In this document: positions 48,824 to 56,566 of the stretch, in pieces
Numbering within the stretch: the first letter of the stretch is position 1
How the letters are laid out: every line of letters begins with the position of its first letter
Source: Luteibacter aegosomaticola
GTDB taxonomy: Bacteria; Pseudomonadota; Gammaproteobacteria; Xanthomonadales; Rhodanobacteraceae
Assembly (NCBI RefSeq): GCF_023078475.1
Contig: NZ_CP095741.1
Coordinates: 186,001 to 250,000 of the forward strand
Length of the DNA: 64,000 bases
Reading direction: 5' to 3'
The notes under the pieces: model-generated
Seen by the model: the letters and a program-made list of their open reading frames with translations, nothing else
Databases searched by the model: none
Told to the model about the DNA's origin: nothing
Program-made: the position numbers and the translations under genes

Positions 48824-49543
48824 ATGACGGAGCTGGCAAGGATGCCAACAGCGATACTGATCGATGGCGCTTACTTCGTTAAGCGATTTCGTAGAATTGA
48901 ACCGCACAACTTCTGGAACGCTGCGCGTGCTGCTGAATGCGCGCACCGGTGGGCGGTTGCGCATCTCTCGCAAGGCCGTGGGCTTCCGAGGAGAGAGCTG
49001 TATCGGATCTTTTTCTACGATTGCCCTCCGCTTGGCAACAAGCTTCACCACCCTCTAACCAAGCGGGCTGTGGACTTCGGTAAGTCGGACGAGGCGGCGT
49101 TCCGTCTTGAGCTGCATAAGCACCTCAGGGTCAAACGTAAGGTTGCTTTGCGGTTCGGTCACCTATCGAAGCAAGTGCGATGGACCATCAAGCCGGATGC
49201 AATCGAGAAACTTCTCAAGGGCGCTCTCGCGTTCGACGATCTCGAAGCAACACATGTCGTACCTGATGCGCGGCAGAAGGGGGTCGATATGCGCATAGGT
49301 ATCGACGTCACCACCCTTGCGCTCAAGAAGCGTGTGGATCAGATCATTCTCATGGCGGGCGATGCGGATTTCATTCCTGCAGCCAAGCAGGCGAGGCGTG
49401 AGGGGGTCGACTTTGTACTCGATCCGCTCTGGGCAAATATCCCCGACGGCCTTCAGGAGCACGTCGACGGCCTCCGCACAACCTGCCCTAGGCCATCGAC
49501 CGCCGTGCGTGGGAGCAGGGGCCTGATAGATGGTGATGGCTAA
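48824..49543 (+). CDS. NYN domain protein (LabA/DUF88-like predicted RNase)
   Basis: About 239 residues from ATG 48824 (ATG 48842, MPTAILIDGAYF, is also possible). The NYN/PIN-like fold shows its acidic residues: AILIDGAYF at the start, RIFFYDCPP, KGVDMRIGIDVTTLALKKRV and IILMAGDADFIPAAKQARREG. The four conserved Asp positions are intact, so nuclease activity is plausible. The gene reads lower in GC than its surroundings and stands alone between unrelated housekeeping genes, which suggests acquisition. The ends of this gene and of the convergent 75-residue gene overlap by 4 bases. Confidence 0.85.
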   Translation: MTELARMPTAILIDGAYFVKRFRRIEPHNFWNAARAAECAHRWAVAHLSQGRGLPRRELYRIFFYDCPPLGNKLHHPLTKRAVDFGKSDEAAFRLELHKHLRVKRKVALRFGHLSKQVRWTIKPDAIEKLLKGALAFDDLEATHVVPDARQKGVDMRIGIDVTTLALKKRVDQIILMAGDADFIPAAKQARREGVDFVLDPLWANIPDGLQEHVDGLRTTCPRPSTAVRGSRGLIDGDG

Positions 49544-49767
49544 ATCGGAGCAAACCGCGGTTCCGAGCTGATCACGCGGATGCGGCCGTCGGCCACTTCA
49601 AGAATGCGTTGTTCGTCCTCTGCGACGAAGAATGCGTGGGTGAAGCCGTCGTCCAAGGGGAACCGATTGGCGATCGCCTGTATGGATGCGAGCGTGCCAG
49701 GCGAGGACGTATCGAAGTGTCCGAGCAGGCGGCCGTGTTGATGGAGGGTGAGTCGGTAGGTGCGCAT
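49540..49767 (-). CDS. Small hypothetical protein
   Basis: A 75-residue protein with no family I recognise: YRLTLHQHGRLLGHFDTSSP, then an acidic strand-rich half (FFVAEDEQRILEVADGRIRV). No signal peptide or membrane segment. It lies 12 bases downstream of yggS on the same strand, so it is probably its operon partner. Codon use looks normal for this genome. Confidence 0.6.
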   Translation of the reverse strand: MRTYRLTLHQHGRLLGHFDTSSPGTLASIQAIANRFPLDDGFTHAFFVAEDEQRILEVADGRIRVISSEPRFAPI

Positions 49768-49779
49768 GACGAGGTGATC

Positions 49780-50505
49780 TCAGGATTCAGTGTCGGTCGG
49801 CCAGTAATAACTATCGGGGAGAGGGCGTGCGCCGAAGATCGCCTGGCCCACGCGGACGATCGTCGCACCTTCTTCGATGGCAATTTCGTAGTCGCCTGAC
49901 ATGCCCATGGAAAGCTCGTCGAGTGCCACGCCCGGGCGCGCGTCCTGTCGCAGGCGATCGCGAAGGGCGCGCAAGCGCTGGAAGCAAGGACGTACGCGGG
50001 AAGCATCAGACGAGAACACCGCGAGCGTCATCAGGCCGCGAACGCGCAACGCCGTATACGCGGGCAGTGCGCGGATGAAGCTTTCGACTTCATCGGGAGG
50101 GAGGCCATATTTGCTGTGCTCCGCCGAGGTGTTTACCTGGACGAAGACGTCGAGACTCCGCCCTTCGACGTGCAACCGCCGGTCTAATGCTTCGGCGACG
50201 CGGAGGCTATCAAGCCCCTGGAATTCGCTCGCAAACTTCGCCACCACTTTCGCTTTGTTGGTCTGCAGGTGCCCGATGATCGACCACTGCAGATCGCCAA
50301 GGCCAGCCATCGCTTCCGCCTTTCGGTGAGCCTCCTGCACCTTGTTCTCGCCGAGCAGGCGCAAGCCGCAGGTATAGGCCATGGCTAGCCGCTCATCGTT
50401 CACCGTCTTGCTGACGGGCAGCAGGCGCACACTATCGGGCGCACGGCCCGCGCGTGCACACGCGGCGGCGATCCGTCGTTGCACTTCATCAATGTTCGCC
50501 TGCAT
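49780..50505 (-). CDS. yggS: PLP homeostasis protein YggS/PLPBP
   Basis: A 241-residue alanine-racemase-N-type TIM-barrel protein. LLPVSKTV holds the PLP lysine (Lys33), followed by LGENKVQEAHRKAEAM, QWSIIGHLQTNKAK and the phosphate-binding end SMGMSGDYEIAIEEGATIVR. It buffers PLP and affects amino-acid balance. The start is set at 50505 (MQANIDEVQ); the frame is open up to the divergent MocR gene, but that part is not family-like. A PLP-dependent regulator gene lies divergently next to it. Confidence 0.93.
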   Translation of the reverse strand: MQANIDEVQRRIAAACARAGRAPDSVRLLPVSKTVNDERLAMAYTCGLRLLGENKVQEAHRKAEAMAGLGDLQWSIIGHLQTNKAKVVAKFASEFQGLDSLRVAEALDRRLHVEGRSLDVFVQVNTSAEHSKYGLPPDEVESFIRALPAYTALRVRGLMTLAVFSSDASRVRPCFQRLRALRDRLRQDARPGVALDELSMGMSGDYEIAIEEGATIVRVGQAIFGARPLPDSYYWPTDTES

Positions 50506-50614
50506 GTCGGCGGCGGTCGCGGGCGTGGCGTAACGACCGTGCAGCGCATGCTGCGTGGCCGTAGGCGGGGTCGAATCGATGACTGGGAAGTTCACGGGAA
50601 ACGGTGTACGATGA

Positions 50615-50639
50615 TTGTCATAGGACAAACATAGCACTG
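50615..50639. promoter_or_regulatory. Operator-like site upstream of the MocR gene
   Basis: TTGTCATAGGACAA (50615-50628) is a near-palindrome, and CATAG recurs as a direct repeat 10 bases on (50619 and 50629). MocR/GntR regulators commonly bind such paired sites close to their own promoter. It lies 22 bases before the MocR start and about 110 from yggS. Confidence 0.45.
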
Positions 50640-50650
50640 TTTTGAAGCCC

Positions 50651-51955
50651 ATGCCTATCACCGGTACCAGCGCCGCAGAAATCTTTGACTCCGTGAGACT
50701 GCTCGTTCAGGCGGGCAAGTTGGCCCCGGGCGACGTGCTGCCGCCTGTTCGCGGGCTCGCCGAGCAGCTTGAGGTCAACCGCAACACGGTCGCATCTGCC
50801 TATCGGCGGCTCGTTACCTCGGGCATCGCCGTGGCGCTGGGACGAAATGGCACGGTGATCCGCGATCAGGACCATGCTGGCGAGCAGGAGGGTGTGTCGC
50901 CCGGATCGTCGTTGCGCGATCTGGCAAGCGGCAATCCCGATCCGGCATGGTTGCCTGATCCGACTGCCGCGTGGCCAGCGCAACGGAATGCTCCGCGCTT
51001 GTATGGGCAGGCGGTGATCAACCCAGGCCTGGAAGCGGCTTGCCGGCCGTCGCTCGCAATCGACTGCCCCGGCGACTTCGAGTTCAACCTTACCCATGGC
51101 GCTGTCGATGCCATCGAGCGCCTGCTATCCGCGCATCTCGTGCCTGGCGACAAGGTGATCCTCGAAGCGCCGTGCTTCCTGAGTAGCCTGAACACGATGC
51201 ATGCCGCGGGCTTTGAGGTAGTTCCGGCCGGTGTCGATGCGGAGGGCATGCGTGTCGACGCGCTCGAAGCCGCGCTTGAGCAGGGCGCCCGGGCGGTGAT
51301 CGTGACGCCGCGCGCGCACAATCCGACCGGTTATGGGTTCTCTGCGCGTCGGGCGAAGAAACTGGTAAGCGTGCTCGCCCGTTATCCCCAGGTGTTGGTG
51401 ATCGTCGATGATCACTATGCCGCTCTGTCGAGTACGCCGTACCACAGCGTGATTCCGAAGAATGCCCAGCGTTGGGCGCTCGTGCGCTCCGTATCGAAGG
51501 TGCTTGGTCCCGACCTCCGCCTCGCCTTCGTGGCTAGCGATGCGCATACGTCGAAGCGACTTCGGCTTCGCCTTGCGCCCGGCACGAACTGGGTCAGCCA
51601 CCTCTTGCAGGATGTCGTCGAGCGTACGCTCTTCGGGCCAGAGGCAACGGCCTTCATTGCGGAGGCACGCGATGCGTATGCCAGGCGTCGTGACTTGCTG
51701 GTGAGTGCATTGGCCGTCGAAGGCATCGCCGTGCCCGAAAGGCAGGATGGCCTCAACATCTGGATCCCATTGAAAGCGGGAAATCAGCAGGTCGCGGCAG
51801 AACTCGCGAAGCGCGGTTGGCTGGTCCGTGGCAGCGACGCGTTCGGTGTGGCGCCGGATGGCGATGGGTTGCGCGTCACGATATCTACCCTGCAGCCGGA
51901 CGAAGCCACCGACTTCGCCCGTGATCTCGCGGCCATCCTCTCAAGCCTTTCCTGA
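50651..51955 (+). CDS. MocR-type (GntR/aminotransferase) transcriptional regulator
   Basis: A 434-residue fusion: an N-terminal GntR winged helix (SVRLLVQAGKLAPGDVLPPV, NRNTVASAYRRL) and a class I aminotransferase-like domain with HNPTGYGFS, IVDDHYAAL and the PLP lysine Lys283 in SVSKVLGPDLRLAF. MocR regulators use PLP or its adducts with amino compounds as effectors. ATG 50651 is used rather than TTG 50642. It is divergent from yggS and 26 bases upstream of a glutamine amidotransferase gene, both plausible targets. Confidence 0.93.
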   Translation: MPITGTSAAEIFDSVRLLVQAGKLAPGDVLPPVRGLAEQLEVNRNTVASAYRRLVTSGIAVALGRNGTVIRDQDHAGEQEGVSPGSSLRDLASGNPDPAWLPDPTAAWPAQRNAPRLYGQAVINPGLEAACRPSLAIDCPGDFEFNLTHGAVDAIERLLSAHLVPGDKVILEAPCFLSSLNTMHAAGFEVVPAGVDAEGMRVDALEAALEQGARAVIVTPRAHNPTGYGFSARRAKKLVSVLARYPQVLVIVDDHYAALSSTPYHSVIPKNAQRWALVRSVSKVLGPDLRLAFVASDAHTSKRLRLRLAPGTNWVSHLLQDVVERTLFGPEATAFIAEARDAYARRRDLLVSALAVEGIAVPERQDGLNIWIPLKAGNQQVAAELAKRGWLVRGSDAFGVAPDGDGLRVTISTLQPDEATDFARDLAAILSSLS

Positions 51956-51981
51956 CCTTTCGTCTCCTGGAGCTCTCCACC

Positions 51982-52695
51982 ATGCGCGTTCACTTTGTTA
52001 TCCACGAGGCTTTTGAAGCGCCTGGTGCGTATGAGACCTGGGTGGGCGATCGCGGCTTCCACGCGACGTATAGCCGCGTGTATCTACACGAACCGTTGCC
52101 TGCCGGCGCGGATGCGTTCGATCTGCTCATCGTGATGGGCGGGCCCCAGTCGCCTGCCACGACGCGCGAGGAATGTGCACACTTCGACTCGCTTGCTGAG
52201 CAGGCGTTGATTCGCGAGGCCATTGCCGCGAACAAAGCCGTTGTCGGCGTTTGCCTCGGTGCGCAGTTGATTGGTGAGGCGCTAGGCGTAGCCCATGCAC
52301 GCAGCCCGGAAACCGAGATCGGCAACTTTGCGATCACCTTGACCGACGCGGGCAGGGCAAACGCCAAGCTGGCGTCCTTCACGACATCATTGGAGGTGGG
52401 CCACTGGCACGGCGATATGCCGGGGCTGACCGCGGACGCATCGGTGCTGGCGACCAGCGAAGGCTGCCCACGACAGATCGTGGAATACATGCCCCGCGTC
52501 TACGGCTTCCAGTGCCATATGGAGTTCACGCCCGAGGTCGTCGAGCTGTTGATCGCTGCGTCCGAGGACGAGCTGCGTGCCAAGGCCCATCATCCCTACG
52601 TGCAGTCCCCGGCGACGCTCCGCGCCAACCACTTCGATGCGATGAACCGCCAGCTCTTCAGCTTTCTGGATGCACTGGCGGCGGCTGCCCGCTAG
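51982..52695 (+). CDS. Class I glutamine amidotransferase domain protein
   Basis: A 237-residue protein with the full triad: nucleophile Cys91 in GVCLGAQLIG, and His179 and Glu181 in GFQCHMEFT. It lacks a synthetase domain, like GuaA-like stand-alone amidotransferases such as those for gamma-glutamyl compounds. The actual substrate is unknown. It follows the MocR gene by 26 bases, so it is likely part of that regulon. Its last 38 bases overlap the convergent AraC gene. Confidence 0.88.
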   Translation: MRVHFVIHEAFEAPGAYETWVGDRGFHATYSRVYLHEPLPAGADAFDLLIVMGGPQSPATTREECAHFDSLAEQALIREAIAANKAVVGVCLGAQLIGEALGVAHARSPETEIGNFAITLTDAGRANAKLASFTTSLEVGHWHGDMPGLTADASVLATSEGCPRQIVEYMPRVYGFQCHMEFTPEVVELLIAASEDELRAKAHHPYVQSPATLRANHFDAMNRQLFSFLDALAAAAR

Positions 52696-53569
52696 CTGTC
52701 GCTTCCGTTGCCCACTGCCGGGGTGAAACGCCCATGCGTTTGCGGAACGCCTTCGAAAGCGTGGCCGAATCGGCAAAGCCGACGTCGATAGCCACCTGCT
52801 TTGCCGCGCAGCCGGCGCGCAATAACGTGGCCGCCATGCTGACCCGCCAGTCAAGCAGGTAGGCGGCTGGCGTGGTGCCCGTCACCATGCGAAAGGTTGC
52901 AGCAAAGGCGCTGCGCGACATCCCGGCGATATCCGCCATCCGTTCGACTGACCATGTGGCCTCGGGTGCCCGGTGCAGAGCTACCAACGAACGCGCAAGG
53001 CGCGGGTCGGAAAGCCCCATCATCACGCCCTCGCGTACACCCGCGTCGGCCGGATGATCGACGATCCAGCGGAGCAGCTTGATGAGCACCACCTCGAACA
53101 GACGGTCGGCCAGGGGGCGGAAGCCGCAACGTACCTGGTCCGCTTCGCTGAACAAAAGGTCCAGCGAGGCCTCCAGCCCGTCGATCGCCGCAAGCGGAAT
53201 GGCCATGAAGGCAGGAAGGGACTGCACGATGGGATGTTGGCCGCCGCCTTCGAAATCCAGCGTAGCGCAGGCGAAATCCGAACCATCGACCGGTGGGTTG
53301 AGAAACTCGTGGTGCAGGGGGCGCGGATAAAGCAGAAGCGTGGGCTCCGAGAGATGCACCGTGGGGGCGATGGCCAGGCCCTTCGGATGGCGGATCTCCA
53401 GCGTTCCCCGTCGCAGCACATGCATGAAGGCGCGGCCAGGGCGAGCGTCAAAGACGTGGAGGCCGCACAGCGGCCCGGCATGGAACAGCGATGCGCGCAC
53501 GCGGAACCGGTCGAGCATGTCGGACAGGCGATCGAGGGGAGCGGCGATGTCGGTGGCTGGCGTGCTCAT
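52658..53569 (-). CDS. AraC family transcriptional regulator (cupin type)
   Basis: A 303-residue regulator: an N-terminal cupin_6-like sensor (ASLFHAGPLCGLHVFDARPG, MHVLRRGTLEIRHP) and a C-terminal double helix-turn-helix (WSVERMADIAGMSRSAFAAT, AAKQVAIDVGFADSATLSKAF). The start at 53569 is chosen because it gives the usual AraC-cupin length; an upstream in-frame start at 53632 is less likely. It is divergent, with 120 bases between, from an AhpD-like gene, its probable target. Confidence 0.93.
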   Translation of the reverse strand: MSTPATDIAAPLDRLSDMLDRFRVRASLFHAGPLCGLHVFDARPGRAFMHVLRRGTLEIRHPKGLAIAPTVHLSEPTLLLYPRPLHHEFLNPPVDGSDFACATLDFEGGGQHPIVQSLPAFMAIPLAAIDGLEASLDLLFSEADQVRCGFRPLADRLFEVVLIKLLRWIVDHPADAGVREGVMMGLSDPRLARSLVALHRAPEATWSVERMADIAGMSRSAFAATFRMVTGTTPAAYLLDWRVSMAATLLRAGCAAKQVAIDVGFADSATLSKAFRKRMGVSPRQWATEATASGQPPPVHPES

Positions 53570-53645
53570 GCGTGTGGACGATATGACAACCGATGCGGAG
53601 AAATCCACATCTTTCGTCCAGTTAAGGCTCATAGCATGGCTTCAC

Positions 53646-53662
53646 CCGCCCAACCCGGGCGG
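53646..53662. other. Hairpin or operator-like inverted repeat between AraC and AhpD-like genes
   Basis: CCGCCC / GGGCGG with a 5-base loop, 28 bases before the AhpD-like start. It could be an activator site or leader hairpin; no further evidence. Confidence 0.3.
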
Positions 53663-53689
53663 TCTGACCTGTTACCTGGAGCACACCCT

Positions 53690-54226
53690 ATGTCCCGCAT
53701 CCCGCTGATCGACCCGAACACCGCCACTGCCCAGCGCAAGGCACTCCTGACCGACATCCACGGCGCCTTCGGCGCCACCCCGAACATGTTCAAGGTGGTC
53801 GCCAATTCGCCAGCGGCGCTGGCCAGCATGTGGGGCTCCTTCGGCGCGCTCGGCGGCGGTGTGATCCCGGCAAAGCTCGGCGAACTCATCGCCGTGGCCG
53901 TCGCCAACCGCAACGCCTGTGAATACTGCCTCGCGGCGCACACAGCCCTTGGGCGCAAGGCGGGATCGACGAGCGCCGACATGGTCGCCGCCCAGGTTGG
54001 TCACTCGGACGACCCCAAGACGCAGGCGGCCCTGACCTTTGCGCTGCGCGTCGTGGAAGGCCGTGGCCAGCTCCAGGCGGGCGACGTGGAAGAGCTGCGT
54101 GCGGCGGGCTACAGCGACGAAGAGGTCGTCGAGATCCTGGCGCACGTCGCTCTCAACCTGTTCACCAACTACGTCAACGTCGCTTTCGACGTGCCGGTCG
54201 ATTTCCCCGGCGTAAAGCTGCGCTAA
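53690..54226 (+). CDS. Carboxymuconolactone decarboxylase/AhpD-like peroxidase family protein
   Basis: A 178-residue all-helical protein with the redox motif CEYC (Cys77, Cys80) and His84 in the same helix, as in AhpD-type alkylhydroperoxidases. ATG 53690 gives the usual length and a good N-terminus (MSRIPLIDPNTATAQR). It is likely to reduce organic peroxides or act as a thiol peroxidase adaptor. AraC-controlled AhpD-like genes of this arrangement are common in gammaproteobacteria. A strong terminator follows. Confidence 0.92.
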   Translation: MSRIPLIDPNTATAQRKALLTDIHGAFGATPNMFKVVANSPAALASMWGSFGALGGGVIPAKLGELIAVAVANRNACEYCLAAHTALGRKAGSTSADMVAAQVGHSDDPKTQAALTFALRVVEGRGQLQAGDVEELRAAGYSDEEVVEILAHVALNLFTNYVNVAFDVPVDFPGVKLR

Positions 54227-54244
54227 ACCTGGCGTCGCCGTGTT

Positions 54245-54281
54245 CCCCGGTGTACGGAAGCGCGTGTACCGGGGTCTTTTT
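54245..54281 (+). terminator. Rho-independent terminator after the AhpD-like gene
   Basis: An 11-pair stem (CCCCGGTGTAC with GTGTACCGGGG, two G-T wobbles) with an 8-base loop, followed by TCTTTTTG. Confidence 0.85.
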
Positions 54282-54379
54282 GCCTATCGGGCCCCGCCCG
54301 GCTTGGTTATGCTGTTGTCACATTGAGGTAGCTAGCGAAAGGCCTGGAACCACCGTGATCCACGTGACGTGCGCAAGCC

Positions 54380-55957
54380 ATGGCTGAGGGGAGGGCGGCA
54401 ACCGGCCGCATCATCGCTATCTTCGTTAGCCTCATCGTCCTGCTGACGGCCGTGGCGCTATATGCCCCGCGCTATCGCAAACCGGCGGCCGTGGTGCTTC
54501 CTGCGTCGTCGATCCTGCGCATGCTTCCCACCGTCGAGGTCTGGGTGAGTACGGCCGACCACCGCCTGAAGCTGGCTCCGCAAAGCGACATCGCACTAAC
54601 GGCCCGCGGCACCGATGATGCCGACGTGGTTGTCGATCTCGCGACACGCCATCAGGTCATGGACGGCTTCGGCGCGTCGATGACAGATGCGTCGGCGTGG
54701 CTTATCAAGAACCGCATGAGCGCGCAGCAGCGCCGCGATTTGCTCAACGAGCTGTACGGCCAGCCACCCAACCTCAATATGAACACGATGCGCCTGACGA
54801 TCGGCTCATCCGACTTCTCGTTGAATGTGTACACGCTGGATGACATGCCGTTCGGGCAGACGGACGAATCCCTGCGCCATTTCACGGCAGCGCCGAACCT
54901 CGATTACCTGATCCCCGTCGTGCGCCAGGCGCTTTCGGTCAATCCCGGGCTGCTCATCGTGTCGTCCTCATGGACGGCGCCGGCGTGGATGAAGGCGAAC
55001 GAAAACCTGCTCGGCGGCGAGCTGAATCCGCAGTACTACGAAGCCTACGCCGACTATCTTGCGAAGTACGTCGACGTGTATCGCAGCCACGGTATCCCCA
55101 TCTTCGCCCTGACACTCCAGAACGAGCCCCTTTACTCGCCGGTGAGCTATCCCGGCATGGTGATGGACCCAGCCACGCGCATCGCGGTTATCAAACTGCT
55201 GGGGCCTAAGTTGGCTGCCCGCACGGCTAAGACGCGCATCCTCGAGTGGGATCACAACTGGGCGGTTCCGGCGCAGCCGCTTGCCGTTCTGGCCGATCCG
55301 GGAGCAGCGAAGTACGTCGATGGCGTGGCATGGCATTGCTATGAAGGCAGCCCCTACGAGCAGGGCAAGGTCCACCGCGCGCATCCCGACAAGGATACGT
55401 ACATCACCGAGTGCACCGGCGGCGACTGGCCGCTCGATATGAATGGTGAGCTGCTGTGGTTTTCACGCAACCTACTGGTTACAGGTACGCGGCAATGGGC
55501 GCGTGGCGTGATCTACTGGAACCTGGCGCTCGATGAACGCCACGGGCCGCAGTTTGGTGGGTGCCGCTTGTGCAAGGGCCTCATCACCATCAATTCGCAG
55601 ACGGGCGAAGTCACGCGCAACGATGAGTACTATGCCATCGCGCATTTCAGCCGCTTCGTTGAACCCGGTGCGGTACGCGTCAAATCAACTGACACCGATG
55701 CCGACAAACACATCGCGAACGTCGCCTTCCAGAATTCAACGGATGGCTCCATCGTCATGGTGATGGTGAACATCAACAAGCACACTCGCCGTGTGTCGGT
55801 CGCACAGGGTAACCAGAGCTTCGCGTACGACATGCCGGCGGAAAGTGTCGCCACGTTTGTTTGGAACCAGGCGCCGGCTGCGACCTGGGTTCGCCGCGCG
55901 TTGCTTTGGTTGAACAAGGGCCGGAACCCAGGCGTGGAGGCAGCGTATGGTCCGTAG
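54380..55957 (+). CDS. Glycoside hydrolase family 30 enzyme, membrane-anchored
   Basis: A 525-residue protein: an uncleaved-looking N-terminal helix (IIAIFVSLIVLLTAVALYAP), then a GH30 TIM barrel with DGFGASMTDASAWLI, WTAPAWMK, acid/base Glu249 in LTLQNEPLYS and nucleophile Glu344 in YITECTGGDW, and a C-terminal beta domain (ADKHIANVAFQNSTDGSIVM). Family members cleave glucosylceramide or beta-1,6-glucan-type bonds. The enzyme is probably displayed in the periplasm. The end overlaps the TRIC-channel gene by 11 bases. Confidence 0.92.
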   Translation: MAEGRAATGRIIAIFVSLIVLLTAVALYAPRYRKPAAVVLPASSILRMLPTVEVWVSTADHRLKLAPQSDIALTARGTDDADVVVDLATRHQVMDGFGASMTDASAWLIKNRMSAQQRRDLLNELYGQPPNLNMNTMRLTIGSSDFSLNVYTLDDMPFGQTDESLRHFTAAPNLDYLIPVVRQALSVNPGLLIVSSSWTAPAWMKANENLLGGELNPQYYEAYADYLAKYVDVYRSHGIPIFALTLQNEPLYSPVSYPGMVMDPATRIAVIKLLGPKLAARTAKTRILEWDHNWAVPAQPLAVLADPGAAKYVDGVAWHCYEGSPYEQGKVHRAHPDKDTYITECTGGDWPLDMNGELLWFSRNLLVTGTRQWARGVIYWNLALDERHGPQFGGCRLCKGLITINSQTGEVTRNDEYYAIAHFSRFVEPGAVRVKSTDTDADKHIANVAFQNSTDGSIVMVMVNINKHTRRVSVAQGNQSFAYDMPAESVATFVWNQAPAATWVRRALLWLNKGRNPGVEAAYGP

Positions 55958-56561
55958 CCGCGTCGTTCTCGTTGCCGATCTCGTCGGTACTGCGGTGTTT
56001 GCCATCGAAGGTGCTGGGGTGGCGATGCGCGCAGGCCTCGACCTTCTCGGCGTTCTGGTGCTCTCCTTCATCGTGGCGCTCGGCGGCGGCATTCTTCGCG
56101 ACCTGCTCATCGGCGCCACTCCGCCGAGCGCGTTGCGTGACTGGCGCTACCCGGTGCTCGCCTTCGTGGCTGGCTTGATCACGTTTCTACTCCACGCCCA
56201 GATGGATGCTATTCCGCCTGGCCTCATGACCGTACTGGATGCGGCCGGCCTGGCGGTGTTCGCCGTCGCGGGCGCAGAGAAAGCCGTCGAGTTCGATATC
56301 AGCCCACTCAGCGCCGTACTGATGGGCGCCATCACGGGATGCGGCGGCGGTGTCATCCGTGATCTTCTGCTGACCCGGGTGCCCATGGTGTTGAACGCGG
56401 ATATCTACGCGACGGCGGCGTTGCTCGGTGCAGCGGCGGTCGTCGCCGGGCGTCGCTTTGGTTACCCGCCAGCACCAGCGGCCATGGCGGGCTTTGCCTT
56501 GTGTTTTGGATTGCGCCTGGTGGCCGTTCACTACGGGTGGCACCTGCCGCGCGTCGCATAG
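55947..56561 (+). CDS. TRIC-type (UPF0126) cation channel family protein
   Basis: A 204-residue membrane protein made of two similar three-helix halves: GTAVFAIEGAGVAMRAGLDL with LGGGILRDLLIG, and LAVFAVAGAEKAVEFDISP with CGGGVIRDLLLTRVP. The GGG-IRDLL pair is the hallmark of the bacterial TRIC/UPF0126 family, which forms trimeric channels. The role here is unknown. The gene overlaps the glycosidase gene by 11 bases. Confidence 0.92.
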   Translation: MVRSRVVLVADLVGTAVFAIEGAGVAMRAGLDLLGVLVLSFIVALGGGILRDLLIGATPPSALRDWRYPVLAFVAGLITFLLHAQMDAIPPGLMTVLDAAGLAVFAVAGAEKAVEFDISPLSAVLMGAITGCGGGVIRDLLLTRVPMVLNADIYATAALLGAAAVVAGRRFGYPPAPAAMAGFALCFGLRLVAVHYGWHLPRVA

Positions 56562-56566
56562 TCCGG

